A stretch of 64,000 nucleotides of DNA from contig NZ_JHEG04000001.1 of assembly GCF_000760695.4 (NCBI RefSeq), positions 6,922,395 through 6,986,394 on the forward strand. The letters are read 5' to 3'. The position numbers and the translations under genes were made by a program. The notes beneath the pieces were generated by a model. The model saw only the letters and a program-made list of their open reading frames with translations. It searched no databases and was not told where the DNA came from. Shown piece by piece: positions 16,303 to 25,144 of this stretch. This DNA comes from Tolypothrix bouteillei VB521301. Lineage in GTDB: Bacteria; Cyanobacteriota; Cyanobacteriia; Cyanobacteriales; Nostocaceae. Every line of letters begins with the position of its first letter. The stretch's first letter is position 1.

Positions 16303-17844
16303 ATGGCTAATCTATCTAATAATTCATCATCAACATTCTCTCCCTCTGAGGAGCGACAAATAACTGACACAGCCCTAAATTCAGTTAAGGAAGCTCGTCC
16401 TGTAAAAGAGCATTCTAGCGATTGGTTTTACGGTACTGAGGAACTCTTAGATGCTTTACCAAAACGTTGGACGCGCTCTTTGCTGTATATGCTTGTGGTT
16501 TTTAGTGCGATCGCTTTACCTTGGGCGATGTTTTCAAAAGTCGATGAGACGGGAAGTGCTAGAGGACGTATCGAACCACTCGGCGCAGCACAAAGATTGG
16601 ATACTCAAGTCAGTGGAAGTGTCACTGCGGTTAAAGTTAAAGAAGGAGAATTGGTAAAAGCGGGACAAGTTTTAGTAGAACTGGAGTCAGATGTCTTAAA
16701 AACTGATTTGCAGCAGACACGTGCAAAGCTCGAAGGACAAAAAAATCGGTTGGCGCAACAAAATTTACTCAAAAATCAACTCTTACTGGCTATTAGTGTC
16801 CAACAACAACAAAACCAATCTCAAGAATTAGAAAAGATTGCTCAACTTAATCAAGCAAAGCAAAACCTGGATGCAAAACAAAGCACTTATAACTTACTAA
16901 AATTGGAGAAACTTGCTTTGGTTGACCAAGCAAAGCAAAACCTAATTTCTACCCAGACTGTCCATAACTTAGCCACAATTCGCTGGAATCGCGATTTAAA
17001 AGAAGTCCAACGCTATCAAAAGCTGTTACAAAAGGGCGCAATTGCCGAAATCAAAATCGTGGAACTGGAAAAAGCCGCAGAAGAAAGCCAAAGGTTGCAC
17101 GAGCAAACTCAATCGGATATTAAACAAGCTCGGTTGCGTCTGGCTGAGGAGCAAAACCGCTATCAGACGATTATGCGTCAAGCACAAGCAGACATTGAAC
17201 AAGCAAAACTGAGACTTGTCGAACAACAAAGTAGTTATAAAAGTGTGCTTCATACTGGCAAATTGGCTTTGTTGAAAAATCAGGAACAACTCAAAGATTT
17301 GCAAACACAAATAACTAGCTTGCGTTCTGAGATTGCTCAAACAAACAGCCAGATAACATCCTTAAAGCTTCAGTTAGAGCAGCGAATTGTTAAATCTCCT
17401 GTAGATGGAGTCATTTTTGAATTACCTATTGAGAAGCCAGGAGCCGTAGTGCAACCAGGTCAGATGATAGCCCAAATAGCCCCAAAAGAATCTCCTTTTG
17501 TACTTAGAGCCTCTATACCCAGCCAAAATACTGGTTTCTTGAAAGTGGGTAATAAAGTGAAAATCAAGTTTGACGCGTATCCTTTTCAAGATTATGGAGT
17601 CGTCTCCGGACGTGTCAGTAGAATTTCACCAGACTCCAAACTTCAGGATACAAATCAAGGCAAAATGGAAACTTTTGAATTGGATATTACTCTAGATTCG
17701 TTTGATATCCAAACTGGCAATAAACGCATTCCTTTAACCCCCGGTCAGACAGCAACAGCAGAAGTCATTACTCGACAACGTCGAGTTATTGATTTCATCT
17801 TAGATCCATTTAAGAAGCTACAAAAAGGCGGGTTAGAACTTTAG
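16303..17844 (+). CDS. HlyD family membrane-fusion adaptor
   Basis: Starting at the ATG of MANLSNNSSSTFSPSEERQ the protein has 513 aa; a longer frame from 16120 runs through a GC-rich repeat and is not credible. It has one membrane segment (LLYMLVVFSAIALPWAMFS), a biotinyl-lipoyl-like half (GSVTAVKVKEGELVKAGQVL), a long coiled coil rich in Gln and Leu, the second lipoyl half (VDGVIFELPIEKPGAVVQPG) and a beta-barrel domain. This is the build of adaptors that link an inner-membrane ABC exporter to an outer-membrane channel. It follows the C39 ABC transporter and is surely its partner. No TolC is in the window. Confidence 0.9.
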   Translation: MANLSNNSSSTFSPSEERQITDTALNSVKEARPVKEHSSDWFYGTEELLDALPKRWTRSLLYMLVVFSAIALPWAMFSKVDETGSARGRIEPLGAAQRLDTQVSGSVTAVKVKEGELVKAGQVLVELESDVLKTDLQQTRAKLEGQKNRLAQQNLLKNQLLLAISVQQQQNQSQELEKIAQLNQAKQNLDAKQSTYNLLKLEKLALVDQAKQNLISTQTVHNLATIRWNRDLKEVQRYQKLLQKGAIAEIKIVELEKAAEESQRLHEQTQSDIKQARLRLAEEQNRYQTIMRQAQADIEQAKLRLVEQQSSYKSVLHTGKLALLKNQEQLKDLQTQITSLRSEIAQTNSQITSLKLQLEQRIVKSPVDGVIFELPIEKPGAVVQPGQMIAQIAPKESPFVLRASIPSQNTGFLKVGNKVKIKFDAYPFQDYGVVSGRVSRISPDSKLQDTNQGKMETFELDITLDSFDIQTGNKRIPLTPGQTATAEVITRQRRVIDFILDPFKKLQKGGLEL

Positions 17845-17943
17845 CGATTGGTGAGTTGTTAATTGTTAGTGGTTAGTGGGTATTTGAACATAAAAACTGG
17901 CAACCAACCACTAACAGCGTTAATTTTTTGGAGGAATTGAATC

Positions 17944-18729
17944 ATGTTAAGTTGTTTGAATATCTCCCTTAATGATATCCTTTTTCAGTTGAAAGTTTCC
18001 TATCAAATGCCAGGATTAATAGAAGCGATCGCCGCTCGTAAAATTATTATGAATTCTGCTCGAGAAGCAGGTATTCAAGTCGATATAACCTCACTACAAC
18101 AAGCAGCAGATAGCTTGCGATTAGCCAACAATTTGCTGAAAGCAGAAGATACCTGGGCGTGGCTGCAAAAACATCATCTTACTTTAGAGGAATTTGAACA
18201 ATTAGCAGAAACAAATCTGTTGTCTGCACAATTAGCTAACCATTTATTTGCAGACAAAGTTGAACCCTTCTTTTACGAACATCAACTGGATTACTTGGCT
18301 GCTGTTACCTATGAAGTTGTCTTAGACGATGAAGATGTAGCCTGTGAGCTTTTTTATGCTCTTATAGAGCGCGAAATCAGTTTCCAAGAAGTAGCCCGTA
18401 AATATATCAAAAATCCCGAACTACGTCGTGCTGGTGGATATCGCGGTGTACGATATCGTACTAACTTTCCAGCGGAAATCGCTGCTCTTGTCTTTGCTGC
18501 AAATCCCCCACAATTACTCAAACCCATAGTAACTTCTCAAGGTGTTCATCTCTTGAGTGTTGAGGAAATTATTCAACCGGAATTAAATCAGCAACTGCAT
18601 TTTAAGATTATGACTGATTTGTTTTCTGCATGGTTAAAGGAACAAATTGCGGAAATAGAAATTGTCACGCAGTTTGAACCAGATTCTTCTTATTCTCAAA
18701 CCGTCCCAGAACTTTTAAAACTTGCTTAA
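17944..18729 (+). CDS. Parvulin-like peptidyl-prolyl isomerase of the export operon
   Basis: The 261-aa protein has a SurA/PpiC layout. An N-terminal helical part is followed by a PpiC-type segment, ISFQEVARKYIKNPELRRAGGY, ending LKPIVTSQGVHLLSVEEI, where the conserved GVHLL pattern is seen. No signal peptide is evident, so it probably acts in the cytoplasm. GGAGG sits eight bases before the ATG. Cyanobacterial HlyD/C39 exporter operons often include such an isomerase, likely to hold or fold precursor peptides before export. It is 99 bases after the HlyD gene. Confidence 0.78.
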   Translation: MLSCLNISLNDILFQLKVSYQMPGLIEAIAARKIIMNSAREAGIQVDITSLQQAADSLRLANNLLKAEDTWAWLQKHHLTLEEFEQLAETNLLSAQLANHLFADKVEPFFYEHQLDYLAAVTYEVVLDDEDVACELFYALIEREISFQEVARKYIKNPELRRAGGYRGVRYRTNFPAEIAALVFAANPPQLLKPIVTSQGVHLLSVEEIIQPELNQQLHFKIMTDLFSAWLKEQIAEIEIVTQFEPDSSYSQTVPELLKLA

Positions 18730-18761
18730 AAGTAGTTTATAAAATTCAATATGTATTTACT

Positions 18762-18792
18762 ATGGTGCGTTAGCAGAAGCTGAACGCACCAT
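18762..18792 (+). terminator. Hairpin after the isomerase gene
   Basis: ATGGTGCGTT and AACGCACCAT pair around an 11-base loop, 32 bases after the stop. The stem is strong, but no T run follows, so it may pause or stabilise the transcript rather than end it. Confidence 0.5.
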
Positions 18793-18933
18793 TGTCTCAC
18801 TTTGCTTGATTTACCTCTCCCTCTAAAAATACCGATTTTTGTAAAATAGGTAGTGAACCTTACGCTTTATGGTAATTTTTTAACGGAAAGGAAACTATTT
18901 GATTATTCCATCAGCTTCAGATACGCTCGTTCA

Positions 18934-18968
18934 AAAACCCGGTTTCTTTTATAAGAAACCGGGGTTTT
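18934..18968. terminator. Bidirectional rho-independent terminator
   Basis: AAAACCCGGTTTCTT and AAGAAACCGGGGTTTT pair around TTAT, with A and T runs on the two sides. It lies between the convergent export operon and the minus-strand peptide gene and should stop both. Confidence 0.8.
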
Positions 18969-18981
18969 AAATTTTACTTCT

Positions 18982-19185
18982 TTATTTTGAGGACTGATTT
19001 GTAACGATGAGGTAAATCAAGTAAGCTGCAAATGCTTTTAATAATGTGGTAGCAAATATCTGAAAAGCATTACCACCAAATACAGCTACACACTCGTTTT
19101 CAGAAAGATCGTTTAGAAAAGTATCAGAACCAGATAAAACCCGGTCATTAGCACTGGATAAATCAGAAATTGTAATTTTAGCCAT
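18982..19185 (-). CDS. Double-glycine bacteriocin-like peptide, hydrophobic core
   Basis: This 67-aa product has leader MAKITISDLSSANDR and, at residues 37-38, the Gly-Gly of CVAVFGG. The 29-residue core, with segment IFATTLLKAFAAYLIYLIV, is hydrophobic enough to span or insert into a membrane. The ITISDL leader start is shared with the gene at 19594 and resembles the IISDL start of the proteins at 5754 and 9518. It is next to the C39 exporter operon. A class II bacteriocin-like role is inferred from leader and core type; no cognate immunity protein is seen. Confidence 0.65.
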   Translation of the reverse strand: MAKITISDLSSANDRVLSGSDTFLNDLSENECVAVFGGNAFQIFATTLLKAFAAYLIYLIVTNQSSK

Positions 19186-19593
19186 TATTGTTGTTAAATG
19201 AATGATTAAATCTCTGTACTACTCCTGTTCCACTAGAAGATTACCTATTGAAATGAACTGTAGTCGAAGTCAAGGAGATGAAGAAAGAAGAAAAGAAAAT
19301 TTGTAATCTCGTAGCGGTCAGGGGGTACTTTATATTGTTGAAGAAATTTATAGGAAGAAGAATGACGTGCATTTTTTCACAAGAGCTGACTGTATGGATT
19401 CAAAATCCCAAGCCTATAAGTTGTTTGTTTTAGGTTGGAGCTAGAATCCCCAACCTAAAACCAAACTTCTTCCTTCTTTCTTCATTTAATCAAAAGGTCA
19501 GTTATACTATTTGTATATACAATTGCTATTTTTAAGACATGAATTAGCAAAAAGACAAAGTAGTATAACATTCCCGATTGTTGGTAATTTGAA

Positions 19594-19809
19594 TTATTTA
19601 ACCAACTGGTAAATAGCTAAAATGCCTGTTCCTTTTAAGAAAGTATTTTGCAGGATTTTAGCTATTTCTACTACAAAGCCACCGTAGCCCAATACAAAAG
19701 AAGTGAGTGCATCAAAACCACCATTCACACAAGTAGTTTCTGCTTCTGCTACTTCATTAATAAAAGATTCAGAGTTTACTGTCAAGTCTGAAATTGTAAT
19801 TCTAGACAT
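19594..19809 (-). CDS. Double-glycine bacteriocin-like peptide, second copy
   Basis: The 71-aa product begins MSRITISDLTVNSESF and has Gly-Gly at residues 30-31 (TTCVNGGF). The 40-residue core (for example LTSFVLGYGGFVVEIAKIL) is hydrophobic with an inner GYGG. It shares the ITISDL leader with the peptide at 18982, 408 bases away on the same strand, but the cores differ. Both would suit cleavage by the C39 exporter. Confidence 0.65.
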   Translation of the reverse strand: MSRITISDLTVNSESFINEVAEAETTCVNGGFDALTSFVLGYGGFVVEIAKILQNTFLKGTGILAIYQLVK

Positions 19810-20030
19810 AATGTATTACTTCCCTAAGATGTATTGTTGTTTTGCTTAAGCACTTGGTTGCTTAACCGTTGTATATATATTGAGCGATTTCAATTGTGAA
19901 TTCAAGGTTTAAAAATTAGATTTTTGGACATAAATCCAGGCAAAAATATCTGGCATTTCTTTCTAAAATACAGCGGATTTCAACTTGGTGAGGTACAAAA
20001 ATTACCCCCTCTGTCTCCCCCCTAGTAAGG

Positions 20031-20176
20031 TTACAATGGTGTACAGATTTCTAGAAAAGAGATGAAACATCGTCAAAAGAGAGAATTGGAATGAAGTTCC
20101 CCCCTTTTTTAAGGGGGGTTAGGGGGGATCGAAACCGCAATGAATGCACTCTGTAAGACTTCGTACACTACCTTAG
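20031..20176. mobile_element. CTACGG/CCGTAG-type inverted-repeat element, copy B
   Basis: It starts TTACAATGGTGTACAGATTT and ends CGTACACTACCTTAG, slightly decayed versions of the ends of copies at 11625 and 31593. The centre has CCCCCCTTTTTTAAGGGGGG and GGGGGGATCGAAACCGC, almost identical to copy C. The flanks (CCCCTAGTAAGG and CTTGGTAAGGGGG) look like a split older repeat. Confidence 0.65.
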
Positions 20177-20458
20177 CTTGGTAAGGGGGATGAAAGGGTG
20201 TACTTGATTCAGATGCAAAGCGCTGTAAGTTTTTTTAGCAAATTGAATAGAAATATAACTATTTTTATCTACTAATGCTAATTCATCTATTGACTCAGCT
20301 ATTCCTTTTTTTTAGGGGTTCATAGAAACGATCTATACTGTAAGCTTCGATCCTCTTGGCTAATTCTTTTAAGACAAAAATCCAGGATATTTTGTTCGTA
20401 AAACTTATTTCTGTAAAATACTCCCTTCATCCATTTATAGATGGGGTAACAATTAAAA

Positions 20459-20485
20459 AGTCCCTCTCCGAGTGGGAGAGGGACT
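20459..20485 (-). terminator. Rho-independent terminator of the M16 operon
   Basis: AGTCCCTCTCC and GGAGAGGGACT form a strong stem. On the minus strand the stem is followed by TTTTTAATT, so it ends the two-gene peptidase operon 90 bases after its stop. Confidence 0.7.
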
Positions 20486-20574
20486 GGAGATGAAGATTTT
20501 TTCATGCCAAGCATGAAATTTTTCGATCGAGGTGAGTTTGGATCAAAGTTGCCGAAAATCTAACTATTAATTGA

Positions 20575-22083
20575 CTAATTGACAGCGGCTTGAGGTCTTG
20601 GCGAACCGGGAATAGTAACATCTATCGGTGTCACCTCTGCTGATAGCTGTGTCAAAGGTGGGTTAATAGCTGTTTGATTGCCTACTACTAACGTGACCAT
20701 ATTTTCAGGCTTAAGATACTGCTTCGCAACTCGGAGAACATCAGCAGCTGTCGTTGCAGCTACCGCTTTTTGATAGCGGAAGAGGAAATCAGACGGATAG
20801 CCGTAATACTCATATCGCATGAGGCGTGACAGTGTTTGAGCGGGGTCTTCAAAATTGAAGACAAAAGAATTAAGAGTAGATTCTTTCGCAAAAGACAATT
20901 CTTGTGGTGTCACCTGTTCTACTTGCAAACGCTTGATTTGTGCTTGAACGGCTTTCACAAATTGTACCGTAGCATTAGAACGGGTTTGTCCGCCTGCAAT
21001 AAACATTCCAGGGTAATCGTATCGGGGACTCCAAGAACCATACACCGAATAAGCTAAACCCTGACGGGAACGCACTTCATTAAACAAGCGCCCGCCAAAC
21101 CCAGTTAACACCCCGTTTAACACATCCAACGCTGGATAATCGGGATTGCTCAAAAGCCCTCCTAGGTGTCCGATCAAGATATTACTCTGAGTCAATTGGG
21201 GCTGGTTGACAAAAAAGACACCACCTTTTTTTGCTTGGGACACGGGAGGTAATTGGGGTTTACTGATTTTGGGGTTAGCTTTCCAATCGCCTAGCTTTGC
21301 TTGAATGAGCGATCGCATTTTTTGCGAGTCAAAATCCCCTACAATCCCCAAAATGATATTATTCGGGTAAAAAGATTGCTGGTAAAACTGAACTAAATCC
21401 TCACGCGAGATATTATTTAACGTCTCATACTCTACCGTGCGAGCATAAGGGCTTTCTTTTCCGTAGATCAATTTTTGAAATTCTCGATTGGCAATGTCAT
21501 CCGGATCGTCATTGCGGCGGGAAATAGAACCCCGTACTTGAGTTTTTGCCAAGTCTAACTTGTCTTGAGCAAATGCTGGTTCCCGCAGAACTTCCGCAAA
21601 CAACCCAAAAACCGTATCTACATCTTCCGTCAGTGCTTCAAAGCCAGCACTCCCAGAAGCTTCACCGATACCCGTTTCTACGGAAGCTGCTCGTTGTTCT
21701 AACAATTGGTTGAGCTCATCTGGAGAATGTTTCAAAGTTCCCCCAGAACGCATGACTGTACCGGTTAACTGAGCCAAACCAACTTTATCTCCTGGTTCAA
21801 AGCGATCGCCTGTACGTATCATTGCCGAACCACTCACCAACGGCAATTCGTGATTTTCCATCAAATACACGACCATACCGTTATTCAGCACATACCGTTC
21901 GTACTTTGGCAATTTTACCTCAGGGAGCTTTGGAAATTGCAATTCTGTATAGTGCTTAGCTGCCGTCGCCGCTTCTGTAAGATTCAGCATTCCAAAACAC
22001 AGCAACGGAACAAGGGCAAAACAAACCAGCAACGAGTTCAACAACCTTTTCACCCTCAATCTTTTATGAACGTACCTCTTCAT
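20575..22083 (-). CDS. M16 family peptidase-like protein, non-catalytic partner
   Basis: The 502-aa protein has a signal anchor (LLVCFALVPLLCFGMLNL) and the two M16 domains. The place where the zinc motif HxxEH should stand reads VGLAQLTGTVMRSGG, so the catalytic His and Glu are missing. Later M16 features persist, such as GIVGDFD and NEVRSRQGLAYSVYGSW. In many bacteria an inactive M16B subunit pairs with an active one; the active one is the upstream gene, 42 bases away. Together they should form a periplasmic or membrane-bound processing peptidase. The substrate is unknown. Confidence 0.88.
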   Translation of the reverse strand: MKRYVHKRLRVKRLLNSLLVCFALVPLLCFGMLNLTEAATAAKHYTELQFPKLPEVKLPKYERYVLNNGMVVYLMENHELPLVSGSAMIRTGDRFEPGDKVGLAQLTGTVMRSGGTLKHSPDELNQLLEQRAASVETGIGEASGSAGFEALTEDVDTVFGLFAEVLREPAFAQDKLDLAKTQVRGSISRRNDDPDDIANREFQKLIYGKESPYARTVEYETLNNISREDLVQFYQQSFYPNNIILGIVGDFDSQKMRSLIQAKLGDWKANPKISKPQLPPVSQAKKGGVFFVNQPQLTQSNILIGHLGGLLSNPDYPALDVLNGVLTGFGGRLFNEVRSRQGLAYSVYGSWSPRYDYPGMFIAGGQTRSNATVQFVKAVQAQIKRLQVEQVTPQELSFAKESTLNSFVFNFEDPAQTLSRLMRYEYYGYPSDFLFRYQKAVAATTAADVLRVAKQYLKPENMVTLVVGNQTAINPPLTQLSAEVTPIDVTIPGSPRPQAAVN

Positions 22084-22125
22084 TTTTTTCTACTCCTTTT
22101 CAGCGTCCCTCGCATCTAGTTAGGT

Positions 22126-23706
22126 TCATCCCTTTGACCCTTGTTTCGACAACAGCTTACCAATAGTACGATTTTCTGGTGAAAATGTTGCTTTTGCCAC
22201 TCGCTGAATATCAGCAGTTGTTACCGCTTCAATTGCGTCTAATTGCTTAAACAAATTCCGCCAAGAACCAGTTTTCACTTCATACTCCAACAACTGCTGC
22301 GCCATTCCCATATTAGAATCCAATGTACGCAATAAACCTGCCCTAGCTTGTGTTTTCACGCGCTCTAGCTCCGTCGCTGAAACAGGTTCCGTTTTCAACC
22401 TATCTATTTCCTTTCGCAAAGCCACTGCCACTTCATCAACCGTATGACCGGGAGCCGTGAGAGTATAAAATAACATCAAATTAGGATATTTATCTCCTGG
22501 AAATCCGCTAAATCCCTGTGCGGCTAGTGCCAATCGTTGTTTTTCTACCAAGGACTTATACAACCGTGAAGTTCGCCCATCACTTAGCAAACTACCTATA
22601 ATCTCATATACGGCTTGGTCGGGATGAGTGATTGCCGGACGGTGGTAACCTTCTAAGTACCAAGGTTGCGACGGGAATTCTAAAGTTACTTCTCTTGTTT
22701 GTGTCTGCTTTGGTTCTGTTGGAAGTTTGGTAATAAATTTTGGTTTTGCTTTAAAGCGTCCAAAGTAGATTTCTGCCAGTCTTTTGACTTCAGTTGGATT
22801 GACATCACCAACAACAGCAATTGTCAAGTTACTCGGGACATAATGTGTGTCAAAAAACTTTTGCACGTCATCGGTTGACAAATTGCGGATATCTTCGTCA
22901 TAACCAATAACCGGACGCCTGTAAGGATGGACTTTGAAAGCAGCATCAACAAACTTTTCAATCATCATTCCAATTGGGGAATTTTCCACCCGCAGCCGTC
23001 GTTCTTCTAGGATGACATCTTTTTCTTTAAAAAACTCGCGCCGAAGAACGGGGTCGAGAAATCTTTCGGATTCGAGGGACATCCACAGTTCTAATTTGTT
23101 GGAAGGAAAACTGTAAAAATAACGGGTTGCTTCTGTAGATGTATTGGCGTTTAAGCCTACACCGCCTGCTTGTTCTACAATTCGCCCGAGTTCGTTTTGT
23201 TCTACAACCTTGGCAGCTTGAGCTTCTACTTTCTCAAATTCAGTTTGTAACCTAGCCGCTTCATCCTGTTTTCCAGCAGCTTTTGCTGTTTTGATTTGTG
23301 CTGCTATTTGATCCAAGCTATCTAGTAATGGTTTTTCTACTTTGTAGTTTTCCGTACCAATAAGTGTTGTTCCTTTAAATGCCAAATGTTCTAGAAAGTG
23401 GGCTACACCTGTTTTTCCATTAGGTTCATCTACTCCACCTACATCAGCATAAGTTAAAAAGGAAACAACAGGTGCTTGATGGCGTTCTAGAACAATGAAC
23501 TTCATACCATTGTTCAGGCGGAACTCTGTTAACTGCTTAATAACGCGATTTAAATACGGTTGAATCGAAGTTTGAGTGGTTTTGGGGGTTTGTGTTCTTG
23601 CGACAGCAACTCCAGGTAGCAAACCCCACCAAAGAAGTACTACCACCATTACTGTGGCAAAATATTTTTTTACTTCCCTTTGGTATAAGCAACTAAGCCT
23701 GTTCAT
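22126..23706 (-). CDS. M16 family zinc peptidase, catalytic subunit
   Basis: The active-site motif is intact: TGVAHFLEHLAFKGT (HxxEH), with a later Glu in SLESERFLDPVLRREFF. An N-terminal signal anchor (FATVMVVVLLWWGLLPGVAVA) puts it in the periplasm. The 526-aa length counts from the ATG at 23706; a TTG 18 codons earlier is less likely. The insert between the motifs (about 55 residues, Lys/Glu/Ala-rich) is typical of cyanobacterial members. It is first in the operon with its inactive partner and divergent from a TetR-type regulator. Confidence 0.9.
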   Translation of the reverse strand: MNRLSCLYQREVKKYFATVMVVVLLWWGLLPGVAVARTQTPKTTQTSIQPYLNRVIKQLTEFRLNNGMKFIVLERHQAPVVSFLTYADVGGVDEPNGKTGVAHFLEHLAFKGTTLIGTENYKVEKPLLDSLDQIAAQIKTAKAAGKQDEAARLQTEFEKVEAQAAKVVEQNELGRIVEQAGGVGLNANTSTEATRYFYSFPSNKLELWMSLESERFLDPVLRREFFKEKDVILEERRLRVENSPIGMMIEKFVDAAFKVHPYRRPVIGYDEDIRNLSTDDVQKFFDTHYVPSNLTIAVVGDVNPTEVKRLAEIYFGRFKAKPKFITKLPTEPKQTQTREVTLEFPSQPWYLEGYHRPAITHPDQAVYEIIGSLLSDGRTSRLYKSLVEKQRLALAAQGFSGFPGDKYPNLMLFYTLTAPGHTVDEVAVALRKEIDRLKTEPVSATELERVKTQARAGLLRTLDSNMGMAQQLLEYEVKTGSWRNLFKQLDAIEAVTTADIQRVAKATFSPENRTIGKLLSKQGSKG

Positions 23707-23859
23707 AAGCAACAATAAAATCAAAGATCTATTACAACAAAATATAGACGGCTTTGCCAACAGTCTTCTTAATCTTGTATTAAGCTTTCTCCAGTTGTTC
23801 TACTTCACGTTAGACAATAATGCTACAAATCCTGTTCCGGATATATCACTATAACTGCT

Positions 23860-24474
23860 ATGCGAGTTTTTAATTCTCCCCCACCCTCAGAAGCGCAAAC
23901 ACGCGATCGCATTCTCAAGGCGGCTAGACGTTTGTTTGCCTCTCAAGGATTTGATGGTACGACCACCCGCGATCTAGCACAAGCAGCTGGTGTTGCAGAA
24001 GGTACTCTGTTCCGTCATTTTTCCAATAAAAAGGCGATTTTAGTTGAGGTAGCGACTCAAGGATGGGTAGAAATTCTAACGGACTTGCTGACAGAATTAA
24101 GTGAAATGGGCAGTTATAAAGCCGTTGCTCAAGTTATGCGCCGTCGGATGTGGAATATGCAGAAGAATGCCGATCTCATGCGGGTTTGTTTTATGGAGGC
24201 ACAATTTCATCCCGATTTGCGCGATCGCATTCAGCTAGAAGTCATTACAAAAATGACAGACGTTGCAGAGGCGTTTTTTCAAACGGCTATGGATAAAGGA
24301 GTTTATCGGAAAATGGATGCCAACCTCGTTGCTAAAGTTTTCTTAGGGATGTTTGCCGTTGCGGGCTTTTCCAACAATACTTTGATGGAACCTGATGCTT
24401 CTCCAAAAGAAATGCAGGAAATGGCAGAAGGACTAGCAGATATTTTTCTCAATGGAGTGTTAATAAAAGATTAA
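23860..24474 (+). CDS. TetR/AcrR family transcriptional regulator
   Basis: The 204-aa protein begins with a TetR DNA-binding domain (RDRILKAARRLFASQGFDGT, then TTRDLAQAAGVAEGTLFRHF with FSNKKAIL). The ligand domain is helical and without a clear signature. It is divergent from the M16 operon with a 153-base shared intergenic region, so it may control that operon or itself. Effector unknown. Confidence 0.9.
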   Translation: MRVFNSPPPSEAQTRDRILKAARRLFASQGFDGTTTRDLAQAAGVAEGTLFRHFSNKKAILVEVATQGWVEILTDLLTELSEMGSYKAVAQVMRRRMWNMQKNADLMRVCFMEAQFHPDLRDRIQLEVITKMTDVAEAFFQTAMDKGVYRKMDANLVAKVFLGMFAVAGFSNNTLMEPDASPKEMQEMAEGLADIFLNGVLIKD

Positions 24475-24477
24475 ATT

Positions 24478-24545
24478 TGCTAATGGCTAATGGCTAATGG
24501 CTAATAGCTAATGGCTAATAGTCCAATTAGCAATTAGCAATTAGT
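24478..24545. repeat. Tandem GCTAATG repeats
   Basis: Degenerate copies of GCTAATGGCTAATG end in CAATTAGCAATTAG, which can pair with them. It lies between convergent genes and overlaps the 3' end of the DUF4332 gene. It is a typical cyanobacterial short tandem repeat. Confidence 0.65.
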
Positions 24546-24973
24546 ACTTTTGCTTGATAGCTCCACTGTTGAACTTGCTCGACAGAAGGGCATAAATCCC
24601 GACTTTGCATTGTTGCAACTACAAGGCGTAAGATTTGTTTGTGTAGTTTGTGAACGGGAATAGCTGCTAACTGTGTTGCGGAGATTACACCAGCATGGAG
24701 TAATAACCCGCAATATTGTGTTCCCACACTGGGGATGCGGGCTAAATCGGCTAAAGCTACCCATTTATGAATGTACTGAACGTGAATTTGTAATTTGTTT
24801 GCTAGCGCTAATTTAGTTGCTGGATTTTTTCCATGTTTAATCAATGCGGCTGTAGTCGTAATACCGCAATTCTCCAGTTGAGATTGTTCTTCTTGGCTCA
24901 GTCCGGGTAGTTGCGCGAGCGGCCAATCGCAGGATGAAATAGTACCTACTCTTGTTTTTTGCTTTAGGGTCAT
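24527..24973 (-). CDS. DUF4332 domain protein (helix-hairpin-helix-like)
   Basis: A 148-aa protein with two helix-hairpin-helix-like stretches (LPGLSQEEQSQLENCGITTT and LARIPSVGTQYCGLLLHAGV) that match the DUF4332 pattern. Such folds often bind DNA or act in protein contacts, but this family has no established role. No signal peptide is seen. The C-terminus reads into the short tandem repeat, so the last residues may vary among strains. Confidence 0.72.
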   Translation of the reverse strand: MTLKQKTRVGTISSCDWPLAQLPGLSQEEQSQLENCGITTTAALIKHGKNPATKLALANKLQIHVQYIHKWVALADLARIPSVGTQYCGLLLHAGVISATQLAAIPVHKLHKQILRLVVATMQSRDLCPSVEQVQQWSYQAKVLIANC

Positions 24974-25144
24974 TTTGAATTCAAAACTCTGTTCTTTATT
25001 CTGGCAAATAATACACCGCTCGGCGATCGATAACTTTTTTCAGGAATTCAATGAAGTCAAAACAGGCCCTATTAACTTAAAGCGTGTTGGGAACAGTCCT
25101 GTGTCCAACAATAAAACGCTAACGTTAATGAGGATGTCAGAAGA

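Larger units (their letters stand above)
19810..20574. other. Spacer with repeat elements
   Basis: No gene is supported; short open frames here read repeat sequence. It contains the promoter side of the peptide gene, the element at 20031 and the terminator at 20459. Confidence 0.6.

Noticed and set aside
18762..18792. Riboswitch or small RNA after the isomerase gene
   Set aside because: It is one simple hairpin without conserved aptamer features.
20320..20514. 64-aa frame on the minus strand
   Set aside because: It reads the terminator and repeat sequence after the M16 operon; the product (for example VPLPLGEGLF) is a known repeat translation artefact.
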